Positions 1 to 7,145 of a DNA stretch of 9,786 nt are shown one piece after another; the first letter of the stretch is position 1; every line of letters starts with the position of its first letter. Both the position numbers and the translations under genes were made by a program. The notes under the pieces are model-generated. The model saw only the letters and a program-made list of their open reading frames with translations, was not told where the DNA came from and did not search any database. Source of the DNA: Thermoleophilaceae bacterium (GTDB taxonomy: Bacteria > Actinomycetota > Thermoleophilia > Solirubrobacterales > Thermoleophilaceae); NCBI GenBank assembly GCA_013812065.1, contig JACCUC010000128.1, forward strand, positions 1-9,786, read 5' to 3'.

Positions 1-190
1 GGCGCGGGCCGAGGCGCTCGACGATCCGCGCCTTGTGCTCGGCCCCGAGCGCGGCCGAGGCGGCGACGTCGAAGGTCGCCTCGACCCGCGAGGCGGTGAC
101 GTTCGCGTGCTGGCCGCCCGGCCCCGACGAGCGGCTCGCGCGCAGCTCGATCTCGGCCAGCGGAACGGCCACGCCGGGCGCGATGATCAT
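1..190 (-). CDS. arfB: Peptidyl-tRNA hydrolase ArfB (ribosome rescue), 5' part only
   Basis: This is the N-terminal 63 residues of an ArfB/YaeJ-family protein; the rest lies beyond the left edge. Residues 19-40 carry the class-I release-factor signature SRSSGPGGQHANVTASRVEA, with the GGQ at 25-27. In this family the GGQ hydrolyses peptidyl-tRNA on ribosomes stalled at mRNA ends. Family members are about 140 residues long, so roughly half is missing, including the basic C-terminal tail that enters the empty mRNA channel. The ATG at 190 is preceded on the minus strand by GGAGGA, leaving four bases before the start, which fixes the start well. The gene is divergent from typA with a 54-base gap, so the two share one short promoter region. 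A full release factor is unlikely because the GGQ lies so close to the N terminus. Confidence 0.88.
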   Translation of the reverse strand, partial: MIIAPGVAVPLAEIELRASRSSGPGGQHANVTASRVEATFDVAASAALGAEHKARIVERLGPR

Positions 191-244
191 CGGATCCTCC
201 ACCGCCCCGATGATGCCCGAGACCCGGCCCTAACCTCGTCGGCC
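191..244. promoter_or_regulatory. Divergent arfB/typA promoter region
   Basis: This 54-base gap must hold the start signals of both divergent genes unless they are read from farther away. On the minus strand GGAGGA (200-195) is the arfB ribosome binding site. On the plus strand TAACCT (231-236) matches the TANNNT pattern of a -10 element and ends eight bases before the typA ATG, a spacing that would start transcription at or near the start codon. No convincing -35 hexamer is visible. The ribosome binding site is solid; the promoter is a weak guess. Confidence 0.35.
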
Positions 245-2089
<1,845 letters not shown>

Positions 2090-2378
2090 TCGCCGGCGCT
2101 CAGCTCACCCGCGAACGCGAGCGGACACTCCGTGGAGCGGGTGTCGCGAGCGGTCACCGAGCACGCCGAGCTCGCCCACTTTTCGTCGCTCATGTTCAGT
2201 CGGTGGCGAGCTACACGAGCAATGCGCCGAACGCTCCGCGTGACCCCGAGCTCAGCCGCGAGGCGTTCGGACAGCACCCCACGCAGCTGTGACCTCGCTG
2301 TCCCCGCGCGGGCCGGCACGCTGACAAGATGCTCTTGCGACTTGGTGGGGGTGTCGAGCGCGGCTCCTCGCGTACGGC
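2090..2378. other. Convergent intergenic region, no supported gene
   Basis: About 290 bases between the converging typA and DUF350 genes. Several short frames are open on both strands, which is expected at this GC content. None has a ribosome binding site or a recognisable product; the minus-strand frame that reads through here continues antisense into typA. The region contains a 7-bp hairpin (2124-2145) and a 10-base GC palindrome (2303-2312). Its natural role would be to end both transcripts. Confidence 0.5.
2124..2145 (+). terminator. Candidate hairpin after typA
   Basis: GACACTC (2124-2130) can pair with GGGTGTC (2139-2145) across an 8-base loop: seven pairs, one of them G-T. It begins 34 bases after the typA stop codon. 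No T-run follows, so it is not a classical intrinsic terminator. The copies of GCGAGCGG that flank it (2117-2124 and 2146-2153) form a direct repeat rather than extending the stem. Confidence 0.22.
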
Positions 2379-2804
2379 TCAGATGAGCGAGGCGGCGATG
2401 ACGAGCGCGATCGCGACCTGTGCGGAGGCCGAGACCCACGTCCCTGGATGGATGCGGGCGCCGGCGCCCGAGCCCCCTGACATGAGTTCCTCCCCCAGCT
2501 TGCCAGGAGTAATGAGGTCGAGTACGAGGAAGCAGACGGCCTGAGCGGCCACGCTGACGAGGCCGAAGACGGCGGTCTCGTCGAGGCCTGCCCAGCCCGC
2601 GTCGGTGGCGAAGATCGCGAACCAGAGAACGACGCCGAGCGAGGCAAGCGTGGCGGCGGACAGGAGGGCCGCGTTCGGGTTGCCCTCGATGACCTGCTTG
2701 CCCAGGTTGCCCGGGGTGATCAGATCGAGGGCGAAGAACCCGACCACGAGGATGACGAGCCCCACTCCGGTGTAGGCGAGGATCTGGGCGACGAGTTCGA
2801 GCAT
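2379..2804 (-). CDS. DUF350 family inner-membrane protein with internal repeat
   Basis: A 141-residue very hydrophobic protein with four likely membrane helices (about 4-26, 46-66, 78-98 and 122-140). The same motif occurs twice, just after helices 1 and 3: LDLITPGNLGKQV (26-38) and LDLITPGKLGEEL (95-107). A helix pair duplicated around this motif is the hallmark of the DUF350 family (YjfL-like), so the call rests on sequence, but the molecular function of the family is not established. The start is supported by GGAGGA nine bases before the ATG. The gene follows the CBS-domain gene on the same strand after 144 bases, so co-transcription is possible but not shown. It converges on typA. No enzymatic residues are evident. 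Confidence 0.82.
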   Translation of the reverse strand: MLELVAQILAYTGVGLVILVVGFFALDLITPGNLGKQVIEGNPNAALLSAATLASLGVVLWFAIFATDAGWAGLDETAVFGLVSVAAQAVCFLVLDLITPGKLGEELMSGGSGAGARIHPGTWVSASAQVAIALVIAASLI

Positions 2805-2948
2805 GGTTCAGAGTCCTCCGGTCCGGGGGCAGCAGGCGGCACCGTACAACGCCGAGAGGTCAAAGCCCGCCCGGGGCGAGCCGCGTCCAACTCGGGGTCG
2901 AGATCGAACCGAGGATGCGCGGGCGGTGTTCTCGAGGCGAAGGAGCCG

Positions 2949-3362
2949 CTAGCCGGCGCTCGCCGCGGGCACCTCGCAGGTCGCCCCGTCACTCGTCCAG
3001 GAGCGGACGATGTCACGCATCGACAGGATGCCGAGGACCTCCGAGCGGTCATCGAGAACGATGACATGGCGGATCGCCCTCTTGGTCATCTCCTCGGCCG
3101 CACGCTCGAGCGGCCAGTCGACGTGAGCGTAGATCAGGTTCGACGAGAGGTGATCGCGGACCAGTTCGGTGTCGAAGTCCTGTCCCGCCCCACTCGAGCG
3201 CAGCAGGTCGCGCTCGGTGACGATGCCGGGCCCCTGTCCCTCGTTGTCCATCACGACCGCCGCGCCGACGTTGCGGGCGGTCATCCGCCGCGCGGCTTCC
3301 CTGAGCGTGTGGCTCGGCCCCACGGTCACGACGATCTCGTTCATCCCCTCGCGCACCATCAT
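2949..3362 (-). CDS. Tandem CBS-domain protein
   Basis: A 137-residue soluble protein made almost entirely of two CBS domains forming one Bateman module: CBS1 about 9-55, ending GIVTERDLL (46-54), and CBS2 about 78-122, with RHVIVLDD (98-105) and GILSMRDIV (111-119). The TERDLL and SMRDIV stretches are the usual ribose/phosphate-contacting segments with the conserved T/S-x-x-D pattern. Stand-alone modules of this kind bind adenine nucleotides or related ligands and often regulate a partner. No partner is fused here. Two ATG codons lie in tandem (3362 and 3359); a purine-rich GAGGGAG lies upstream on the minus strand, so either start is possible. The gene sits between the DUF350 gene and the decayed LysR gene. 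A role in energy sensing near carbon-fixation genes is attractive but unproven. Confidence 0.88.
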   Translation of the reverse strand: MMVREGMNEIVVTVGPSHTLREAARRMTARNVGAAVVMDNEGQGPGIVTERDLLRSSGAGQDFDTELVRDHLSSNLIYAHVDWPLERAAEEMTKRAIRHVIVLDDRSEVLGILSMRDIVRSWTSDGATCEVPAASAG

Positions 3363-3396
3363 CAGTTACCACTCCCTCTCGTGCGGACCGCCACGA

Positions 3397-3402
3397 AGCC
3401 TA
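3397..3402 (-). promoter_or_regulatory. Possible -10 element for the CBS-domain gene
   Basis: Minus-strand TAGGCT fits the TANNNT form common in actinobacterial -10 elements and lies 34 bases before the ATG at 3362. No clear -35 partner is visible at 16-19 bases, so this is tentative. Confidence 0.25.
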
Positions 3403-3514
3403 ACTGAACGGGCCTCGCGCGCGTCGCTCACCTATCGAGGGCAGGCACACGCGCCACGGGCGCGGCCGCGCACTGAGAGAAATCGCGGCTTCGCACGAAC
3501 GCTGAGACGAACGC

Positions 3515-4284
3515 CTACAGGCCGCCCTCGGTGGACGACGTGGGCGACATCGCCCAGGCGTCGAGCGCACGCTGCGCGTCCTCTGAGCCGACGAACGCCA
3601 CGAACGACGCGACCGCGGCGCTGACAGGGCCCACCGCCGAGCGCAGCGCGTACCAATGTCTGCCGGAAGTCGCTCGCGCAGCCTGATGCAGCCGAGCAGT
3701 CCCGAGCTGAGCTCAAGCTCGACCGCTACCCGCGGCTGCAGCGACACCCCGATCCCGGCCCGGCCCGCCTGCTTGATCGCGCCGTTGGAGCCGAGCGTCA
3801 GGACCTGGGGCCGAAGCGCGTACGCATCGCCGACGAGCCGATCGCCATCCGGGGGTCGGCCCCCGATGGCCACGTCGGCGCGGTGCTCGAGCACCCGGCG
3901 GAACACGTGCTCGCGAATGCCGACGTCGAGCGTCAGGCCGATGTCGGGATGGCGCTCACAAAAGACCTGCATCAGCGGGGGGACAACGTGCTCGGCCGCG
4001 GTCGTCACGGCCACGATCCGCAGCTCGCGGGCGGCGAGCTCTCGGGCCTGGAGCACGGCACGCTCGCCCTGCTCGAGCAGCCCGATGACATCGGCAGCGT
4101 AGGGGGCGAACGACCTCCCCGGCCGCGGTCGGGCGGATCGAGCCCCGACGCGCTCGGTCAAGTCTGCGCCGACCTCGCGAGCCAGCGAGGAGACCGCGGC
4201 CGAGACCGACGGCTGGGTGACGACGAGCTCGTCGGCGGCGGCGGTCACAGAGCCCGTGCGAACGACCGCGAGGAAGCTGCGCAA
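3515..4284 (-). pseudogene. cbbR: Decayed LysR-type regulator, CbbR-like
   Basis: The product is recognisably LysR-type: a winged HTH (residues 2-40, with TGSVTAAADELVVTQPSVSA) and an effector domain with ARELRIVAVTTAAEHVVPPL, IGGRPPDGDRLVGDAYA and VLTLGSNGAIKQAGRAGIG. Its position divergent from CBB genes suggests CbbR. Four lesions are visible. (1) The homology starts LTQLRSF, but upstream there is only CTT and then TAA; only TTG 4284 can start. (2) Over 4111-4146 the family sequence (GSIRPTAAGEV) is in another frame, so two compensating shifts flank it. (3) Near 3810-3820 the text jumps from VGDAYA to LRPQVLTLGSNG, lacking an estimated 50-70 residues of the effector domain. (4) Near 3655-3670 the frame shifts; the true C terminus, HWYALRSAVGPVSAA onwards, is read in another frame and stops at 3515. 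The length from TTG to that stop is 770 bases, not a multiple of three. Sequencing error is possible but would have to cluster in this one gene. Confidence 0.8.
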
Positions 4285-4295
4285 CTGCGTAAGCC

Positions 4296-4311
4296 GTTAT
4301 AGACAGAGAAC
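4296..4311. promoter_or_regulatory. Candidate LysR-type operator half-site
   Basis: GTTATAGACAGAGAAC has imperfect dyad symmetry (GTTNT, then ANAAC) and contains T-N11-A, the loose consensus for LysR-family operators. It lies just upstream of the LysR remnant, where autoregulatory sites usually are. Chance occurrence is easy, and the regulator itself is broken. Confidence 0.25.
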
Positions 4312-4495
4312 AAAAGGTACATCTAGGGCACCGCGCAGATTCGATACCCGGCGTAGCTCACGGCGCACGCGACCACAGTACCCGCGTGGCCACTACCGTG
4401 CGAGCACCGTGTAGACCGCAGCGGGACCTTCCCCCTCGTAGCCGCCCCCGTCGAGCGCGACTTCGATCGGAGAGTTCATGCAACCGCTCAGAGGG

Positions 4496-4526
4496 TAGAG
4501 TGCGGACTGAACGTCCACGATATAGA
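4496..4526 (+). promoter_or_regulatory. Candidate -10 elements for the aldolase gene
   Basis: TAGAGT (4496-4501) and TATAGA (4521-4526) lie 54 and 29 bases before the ATG. TAGAGT fits TANNNT best, with a poor -35-like GTTCAT at 4474-4479 (spacer of 16). Either could drive the gene; neither is strong. Confidence 0.28.
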
Positions 4527-4540
4527 GGTCCGTAGCAAAG

Positions 4541-4548
4541 AGGAGGAG
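4541..4548 (+). promoter_or_regulatory. Strong ribosome binding site of the aldolase gene
   Basis: AGGAGGAG lies seven bases before the ATG at 4556. It is the best Shine-Dalgarno match in the CBB part of the window and fixes the aldolase start. Confidence 0.85.
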
Positions 4549-4555
4549 AAAAGCC

Positions 4556-5587
4556 ATGGCCGCACACGAGCTCGAGCTCACCGCCAGGTCGCTGGTCGCC
4601 GAGGGGAAGGGCATCCTGGCCGCCGACGAGAGCACCGGCACCGTCACCAAGCGCCTGGAGGCGGTCGACATCGAGTCGACCGAGGAGATCCGGCGCACCT
4701 ACCGCCACATGCTTGCCACGGCAGGGGCCGGGGGCGAGATCGTCAGCGGGATGATCATGTACGACGAGACCATCCGTCAGCAGGACGATGACGGCAAGCC
4801 CTTCCCGGAGCTTTTGGACCAGGAGGGGATAGTCCCCGGGATCAAGGTCGACCACGGCGCCAAGCCACTCGCCCTCTCTCCCGACGAGAAGGTCACCGAG
4901 GGGCTCGACGGGCTTCGCGACCGGCTCGAGGAGTACGTCGACATGGGTGCGCGCTTCGCCAAGTGGCGCGGGGTGATCGCCATCGACTCCGAGAGGGGCT
5001 TTCCGACCGACTACTGCCTGCACGCGAACGCACACGCTCTCGCGCGTTACGCGGCGCTCTGCCAGGAGGCCGGGCTCGCCCCGATCGTCGAGCCCGAGGT
5101 CGAGATCAGCGGCGATCACACGATCGAGCAGTGCCGCGAGGCCACGACCGACGTGCTGCGCGCCACGTTCGCGGAGCTCGCCGCCCAGCGGGTGGACCTG
5201 CGGGGCATGCTGCTCAAGCCGAACATGGTGATCTCCGGCAAGGAGTGTCCCGACCAGGCGAGCGTCGAGGAGGTGGCAGAGCAGACCGTCAGCACCATGC
5301 GCGAGGTCGTTCCGGCCGCCGTGCCCGGCATCGTCTTCCTGTCGGGAGGCCAGGGCCCCGAGCGTGCCACGGCGCACTTGAACGCCATGAACAACCTGGG
5401 CCCGCAGGCGTGGGAGCTGAGCTTCTCGTACGCGCGGGCGCTCCAGGACCCCGCGCTCGAGACGTGGAAGGGCGAGGACGAGAACATCGAGCCGGCCAAG
5501 CAGGCGTTCTACCAGCGCGCGCGGCTCGTCCACGCGGCGCGCCTCGGCGAGTACTCCGAGGACATGGAGCAGGAGGTGGCTGCCTAG
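4556..5587 (+). CDS. Class I fructose-bisphosphate aldolase
   Basis: A 343-residue Schiff-base aldolase of the eukaryote-like class I family, full length for bacterial members. It condenses dihydroxyacetone phosphate with glyceraldehyde 3-phosphate to fructose 1,6-bisphosphate, and with erythrose 4-phosphate to sedoheptulose 1,7-bisphosphate in the CBB cycle. Motifs in order: GILAADESTG (19-28, catalytic Asp24), FAKWRGVI (134-141, Lys136), PIVEPEV (176-182, Glu179), MLLKPNMV (218-225, Schiff-base Lys221), FLSGGQ (261-266, substrate phosphate loop) and NNLGPQAWELSFSYARALQ (279-297). These correspond to rabbit Asp33, Lys146, Glu187 and Lys229. The short DhnA-type archaeal class I and zinc class II enzymes are excluded. 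An AGGAGGAG site supports the start. It heads the plus-strand CBB genes; rpiA follows after 40 bases. The class differs from the class II enzyme usual in bacterial cbb operons. Confidence 0.95.
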   Translation: MAAHELELTARSLVAEGKGILAADESTGTVTKRLEAVDIESTEEIRRTYRHMLATAGAGGEIVSGMIMYDETIRQQDDDGKPFPELLDQEGIVPGIKVDHGAKPLALSPDEKVTEGLDGLRDRLEEYVDMGARFAKWRGVIAIDSERGFPTDYCLHANAHALARYAALCQEAGLAPIVEPEVEISGDHTIEQCREATTDVLRATFAELAAQRVDLRGMLLKPNMVISGKECPDQASVEEVAEQTVSTMREVVPAAVPGIVFLSGGQGPERATAHLNAMNNLGPQAWELSFSYARALQDPALETWKGEDENIEPAKQAFYQRARLVHAARLGEYSEDMEQEVAA

Positions 5588-5589
5588 GT

Positions 5590-5604
5590 CCTTGGGGCCC
5601 AAGG
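5590..5604. terminator. Perfect 15-base palindrome between aldolase and rpiA genes
   Basis: CCTTGGG-G-CCCAAGG is an exact 7+1+7 inverted repeat three bases after the aldolase stop. As RNA it could form CCTTG/CAAGG with a five-base loop. It lacks a T-run, so it could be a weak terminator or attenuator, an mRNA-end stabiliser or a protein-binding site. Its presence means aldolase and rpiA may not be simply co-transcribed at equal levels. Confidence 0.35.
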
Positions 5605-5627
5605 CGCTCGCAACCGCATAGACTCTC

Positions 5628-6323
5628 TTGGCAGACGAGGATCCCAAGGCAAGGGCCCGGGCGGCCATGGCGGCCCGGGCCCTCGACGAGGTCGAGCCGG
5701 GGATGGCGATCGGCCTCGGCTCCGGCGGCGCCGTCGACGCGGTCATCGACGCCATGGCGGGGAAGTGGCCGGACGGCCCGCCGGTTCGGGCGGCCGTCGC
5801 TGCGCCGCGAACCGAGGAGGCCGCGCGCGCGGCGGGGATCGAGCTGATGGCTCTCGACGGCTCGTTCCGGCTGGATGTCGTCCTCGACGGCGCGGACGAG
5901 GTCGGCCCGGAGCTCGAGCTCGTCAAGGGAGGAGGCGGGGCCCTCCTGCGCGAGAAGCTGCTGGTCTCGGCGTGCGACCGGTTCGTGGTCGTCGCCGAGG
6001 CTGAGAAGCGCGTGGCACGCCTGGGCGAGAAGATGAGGCTGCCGGTCGAGGTGGTGCGCTTCGCATGGGGAGACACGCAGCGCCGGCTTCAGGAGACGCT
6101 CGAGGAGTCAGCCCTTCGCGAGGATGAGGACGGGGAGCCGTTCGCAACCGACGAGGGCCACTTCCTGCTCGACTGCGTGCTCCCTTCCTCCCTCGAGCTC
6201 GCCGACCTCGAGGAGCGTCTGAAGCGAACGACCGGCGTCGTCGAGCACGGCCTCTTCCTCGACTCCGCCGACGTCGTTGTCCTCGGCGGGACCGACGGCG
6301 GCGTCGAGACCCTCACCCCCTGA
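5628..6323 (+). CDS. rpiA: Ribose-5-phosphate isomerase A
   Basis: A 231-residue RpiA, near the family's usual 220-230. It interconverts ribose 5-phosphate and ribulose 5-phosphate, feeding phosphoribulokinase. Clear motifs: VLDGADEVGPELELVKGGGG (85-104), with Asp87 and Asp90 of the DGADE signature and Lys100; LLREK (106-110), with the catalytic Glu109 equivalent; and HGLFLDSADVVVLGG near the C terminus (207-221). The N-terminal phosphate loop reads GLGSGGA (29-35) instead of the usual GxGTGSTA, losing the Thr/Ser hydroxyls. The first start in frame is TTG 5628, with no Shine-Dalgarno; a TAGACT at 5619-5624 could be a -10 for a nearly leaderless message. ATG 5667 would begin at residue 14 and is an alternative start. 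It converges on rpe with a 31-base gap. The fold assignment is secure; full activity is likely but the loop change is unusual. Confidence 0.9.
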   Translation: MADEDPKARARAAMAARALDEVEPGMAIGLGSGGAVDAVIDAMAGKWPDGPPVRAAVAAPRTEEAARAAGIELMALDGSFRLDVVLDGADEVGPELELVKGGGGALLREKLLVSACDRFVVVAEAEKRVARLGEKMRLPVEVVRFAWGDTQRRLQETLEESALREDEDGEPFATDEGHFLLDCVLPSSLELADLEERLKRTTGVVEHGLFLDSADVVVLGGTDGGVETLTP

Positions 6324-6339
6324 GCCGGGCGAAGTACGC

Positions 6340-6364
6340 CGCGACCGGCCGCTATCAGGTCGCG
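6340..6364. terminator. Bidirectional hairpin between rpiA and rpe
   Basis: CGCGACC (6340-6346) and GGTCGCG (6358-6364) are perfect inverted copies with an 11-base loop that contains the rpe stop codon. It starts 16 bases after the rpiA stop. A GC-rich 7-bp stem between converging genes could terminate both transcripts, although no T-run is present on either side. Confidence 0.42.
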
Positions 6365-7059
6365 CCGGCCGCGGCGGCGATCGAGCGGTAGGACTCGGCC
6401 GGATCGTCGGAGCCCATCACGGCGGACCCCGCCACCAAGACCGTCGCGCCGGCCTCGACGCACCGCGGCGCCGTCTCCTCGGCGATCCCGCCGTCCACCT
6501 CGACCGGCACGCCGGCGGGCAGCTCGGCGCGCAGGCGCTCGACCTTCGACAACGAGGCCTCGATGAAGGACTGGCCGCCCCACCCCGGGTTCACGGTCAT
6601 GCAGAGGAGCAGGTCGACCATCTCGCCGAGCTCGCCGGCCGCCGCCACGGGCGTCGAGGGGTTGAGCGCGAGCCCGGCCAGGCAGCCGGCCTCGCGTATG
6701 CGCTCGAGCGTGAAGTGCACGTGCGGCGTCGCCTCCTGGTGGATGGAGATGATGTCGGCGCCCGCCTTGGCGAACTCCTCGACCTGGCGCTCGGGGTGCT
6801 CGATCATGAGGTGCACGTCGAGGATCCCGCCCGCGTCGCTCACCTGCTCCCGGATCCCATCGACGATCGGCGGCCCCACCGAGATCGGCGGGACGAAGTG
6901 CCCGTCCATGACGTCCACGTGCACCACGCGCGCGCCGGCGGCCATGATCTCCTCGACCTGGCCGGACAGGCGCGAGTGGTCGGCGGCGAGTATCGAAGGT
7001 GCCACCCGTGTGTCGCGAAGGAGCTCGGCGGCGCGCGATGGAGTGGAGCTGGCGGTCAT
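6355..7059 (-). CDS. rpe: Ribulose-phosphate 3-epimerase
   Basis: A 234-residue TIM-barrel epimerase interconverting xylulose 5-phosphate and ribulose 5-phosphate, the other route into the phosphoribulokinase substrate. Motifs in order: APSILAAD (20-27), HVDVMDGHFVPPISVGP (47-63), DVHLMIEHPE (81-90), MTVNPGWGGQSFI (154-166), EVDGGI (187-192) and VAGSAVMG (209-216). His47, Asp49, His83 and Asp189 supply the metal ligands; the Asp residues act as acid/base. It carries about 15 extra N-terminal residues compared with most family members, from ATG 7059. No good Shine-Dalgarno precedes that ATG, and no better internal start is seen. It is the only CBB enzyme gene on the minus strand, converging on rpiA and divergent from glpX with an 86-base gap. 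Confidence 0.95.
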   Translation of the reverse strand: MTASSTPSRAAELLRDTRVAPSILAADHSRLSGQVEEIMAAGARVVHVDVMDGHFVPPISVGPPIVDGIREQVSDAGGILDVHLMIEHPERQVEEFAKAGADIISIHQEATPHVHFTLERIREAGCLAGLALNPSTPVAAAGELGEMVDLLLCMTVNPGWGGQSFIEASLSKVERLRAELPAGVPVEVDGGIAEETAPRCVEAGATVLVAGSAVMGSDDPAESYRSIAAAAGAT

Positions 7060-7145
7060 GAGCCCGGCCGAGATTACAGCAGACGAGCTCGAAGCCGACT
7101 ACAATCGTCGCGTCCGTTCGCAGTCGGCTTGGGGGAGGAAATAGC
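7060..7145. promoter_or_regulatory. Divergent rpe/glpX promoter region with glpX ribosome binding site
   Basis: On the plus strand TACAAT (7100-7105) is a good -10 hexamer, 40 bases before the glpX start, and GGGGGAGG (7131-7138) is a strong ribosome binding site seven bases before TTG 7146. No convincing -35 accompanies TACAAT. On the minus strand TAATCT (7076-7071), directly preceded by TG, lies 11 bases before the rpe ATG and could be its -10. The region implies that glpX is transcribed independently of fba and rpiA. Confidence 0.5.

Larger units (their letters stand above)
4285..4555. other. Divergent intergenic region between LysR remnant and aldolase gene
   Basis: A region of 271 bases that should hold the aldolase promoter and, in an ancestral state, the CbbR operator. 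It is slightly richer in A/T near both ends. It contains an imperfect inverted repeat (4296-4311), TANNNT-type -10 candidates at 4496 and 4521, and a strong ribosome binding site at 4541. A 28-codon minus-strand frame (4479-4393) is also open. No RNA gene was recognised. Confidence 0.45.

Noticed and set aside
35..244. Upstream extension of the typA frame by 70 codons
   Set aside because: The extra residues have no resemblance to TypA, overlap arfB on the opposite strand, and the family N terminus begins exactly at ATG 245.
2303..2312. GC palindrome CCCGCGCGGG in the typA/DUF350 gap
   Set aside because: A short GC-only palindrome is expected by chance at this base composition and has no T-run or other context.
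4330..4380. A tRNA-like stretch (GATTCGATACCC) in the aldolase upstream region
   Set aside because: No acceptor, D or anticodon stem could be built around it, so it does not support a tRNA gene.
4358..6076. 572-codon open frame on the minus strand across the aldolase and rpiA genes
   Set aside because: It spans two well-supported genes on the other strand plus the intergenic gap; its composition is low-complexity and typical of an antisense shadow in high-GC DNA.
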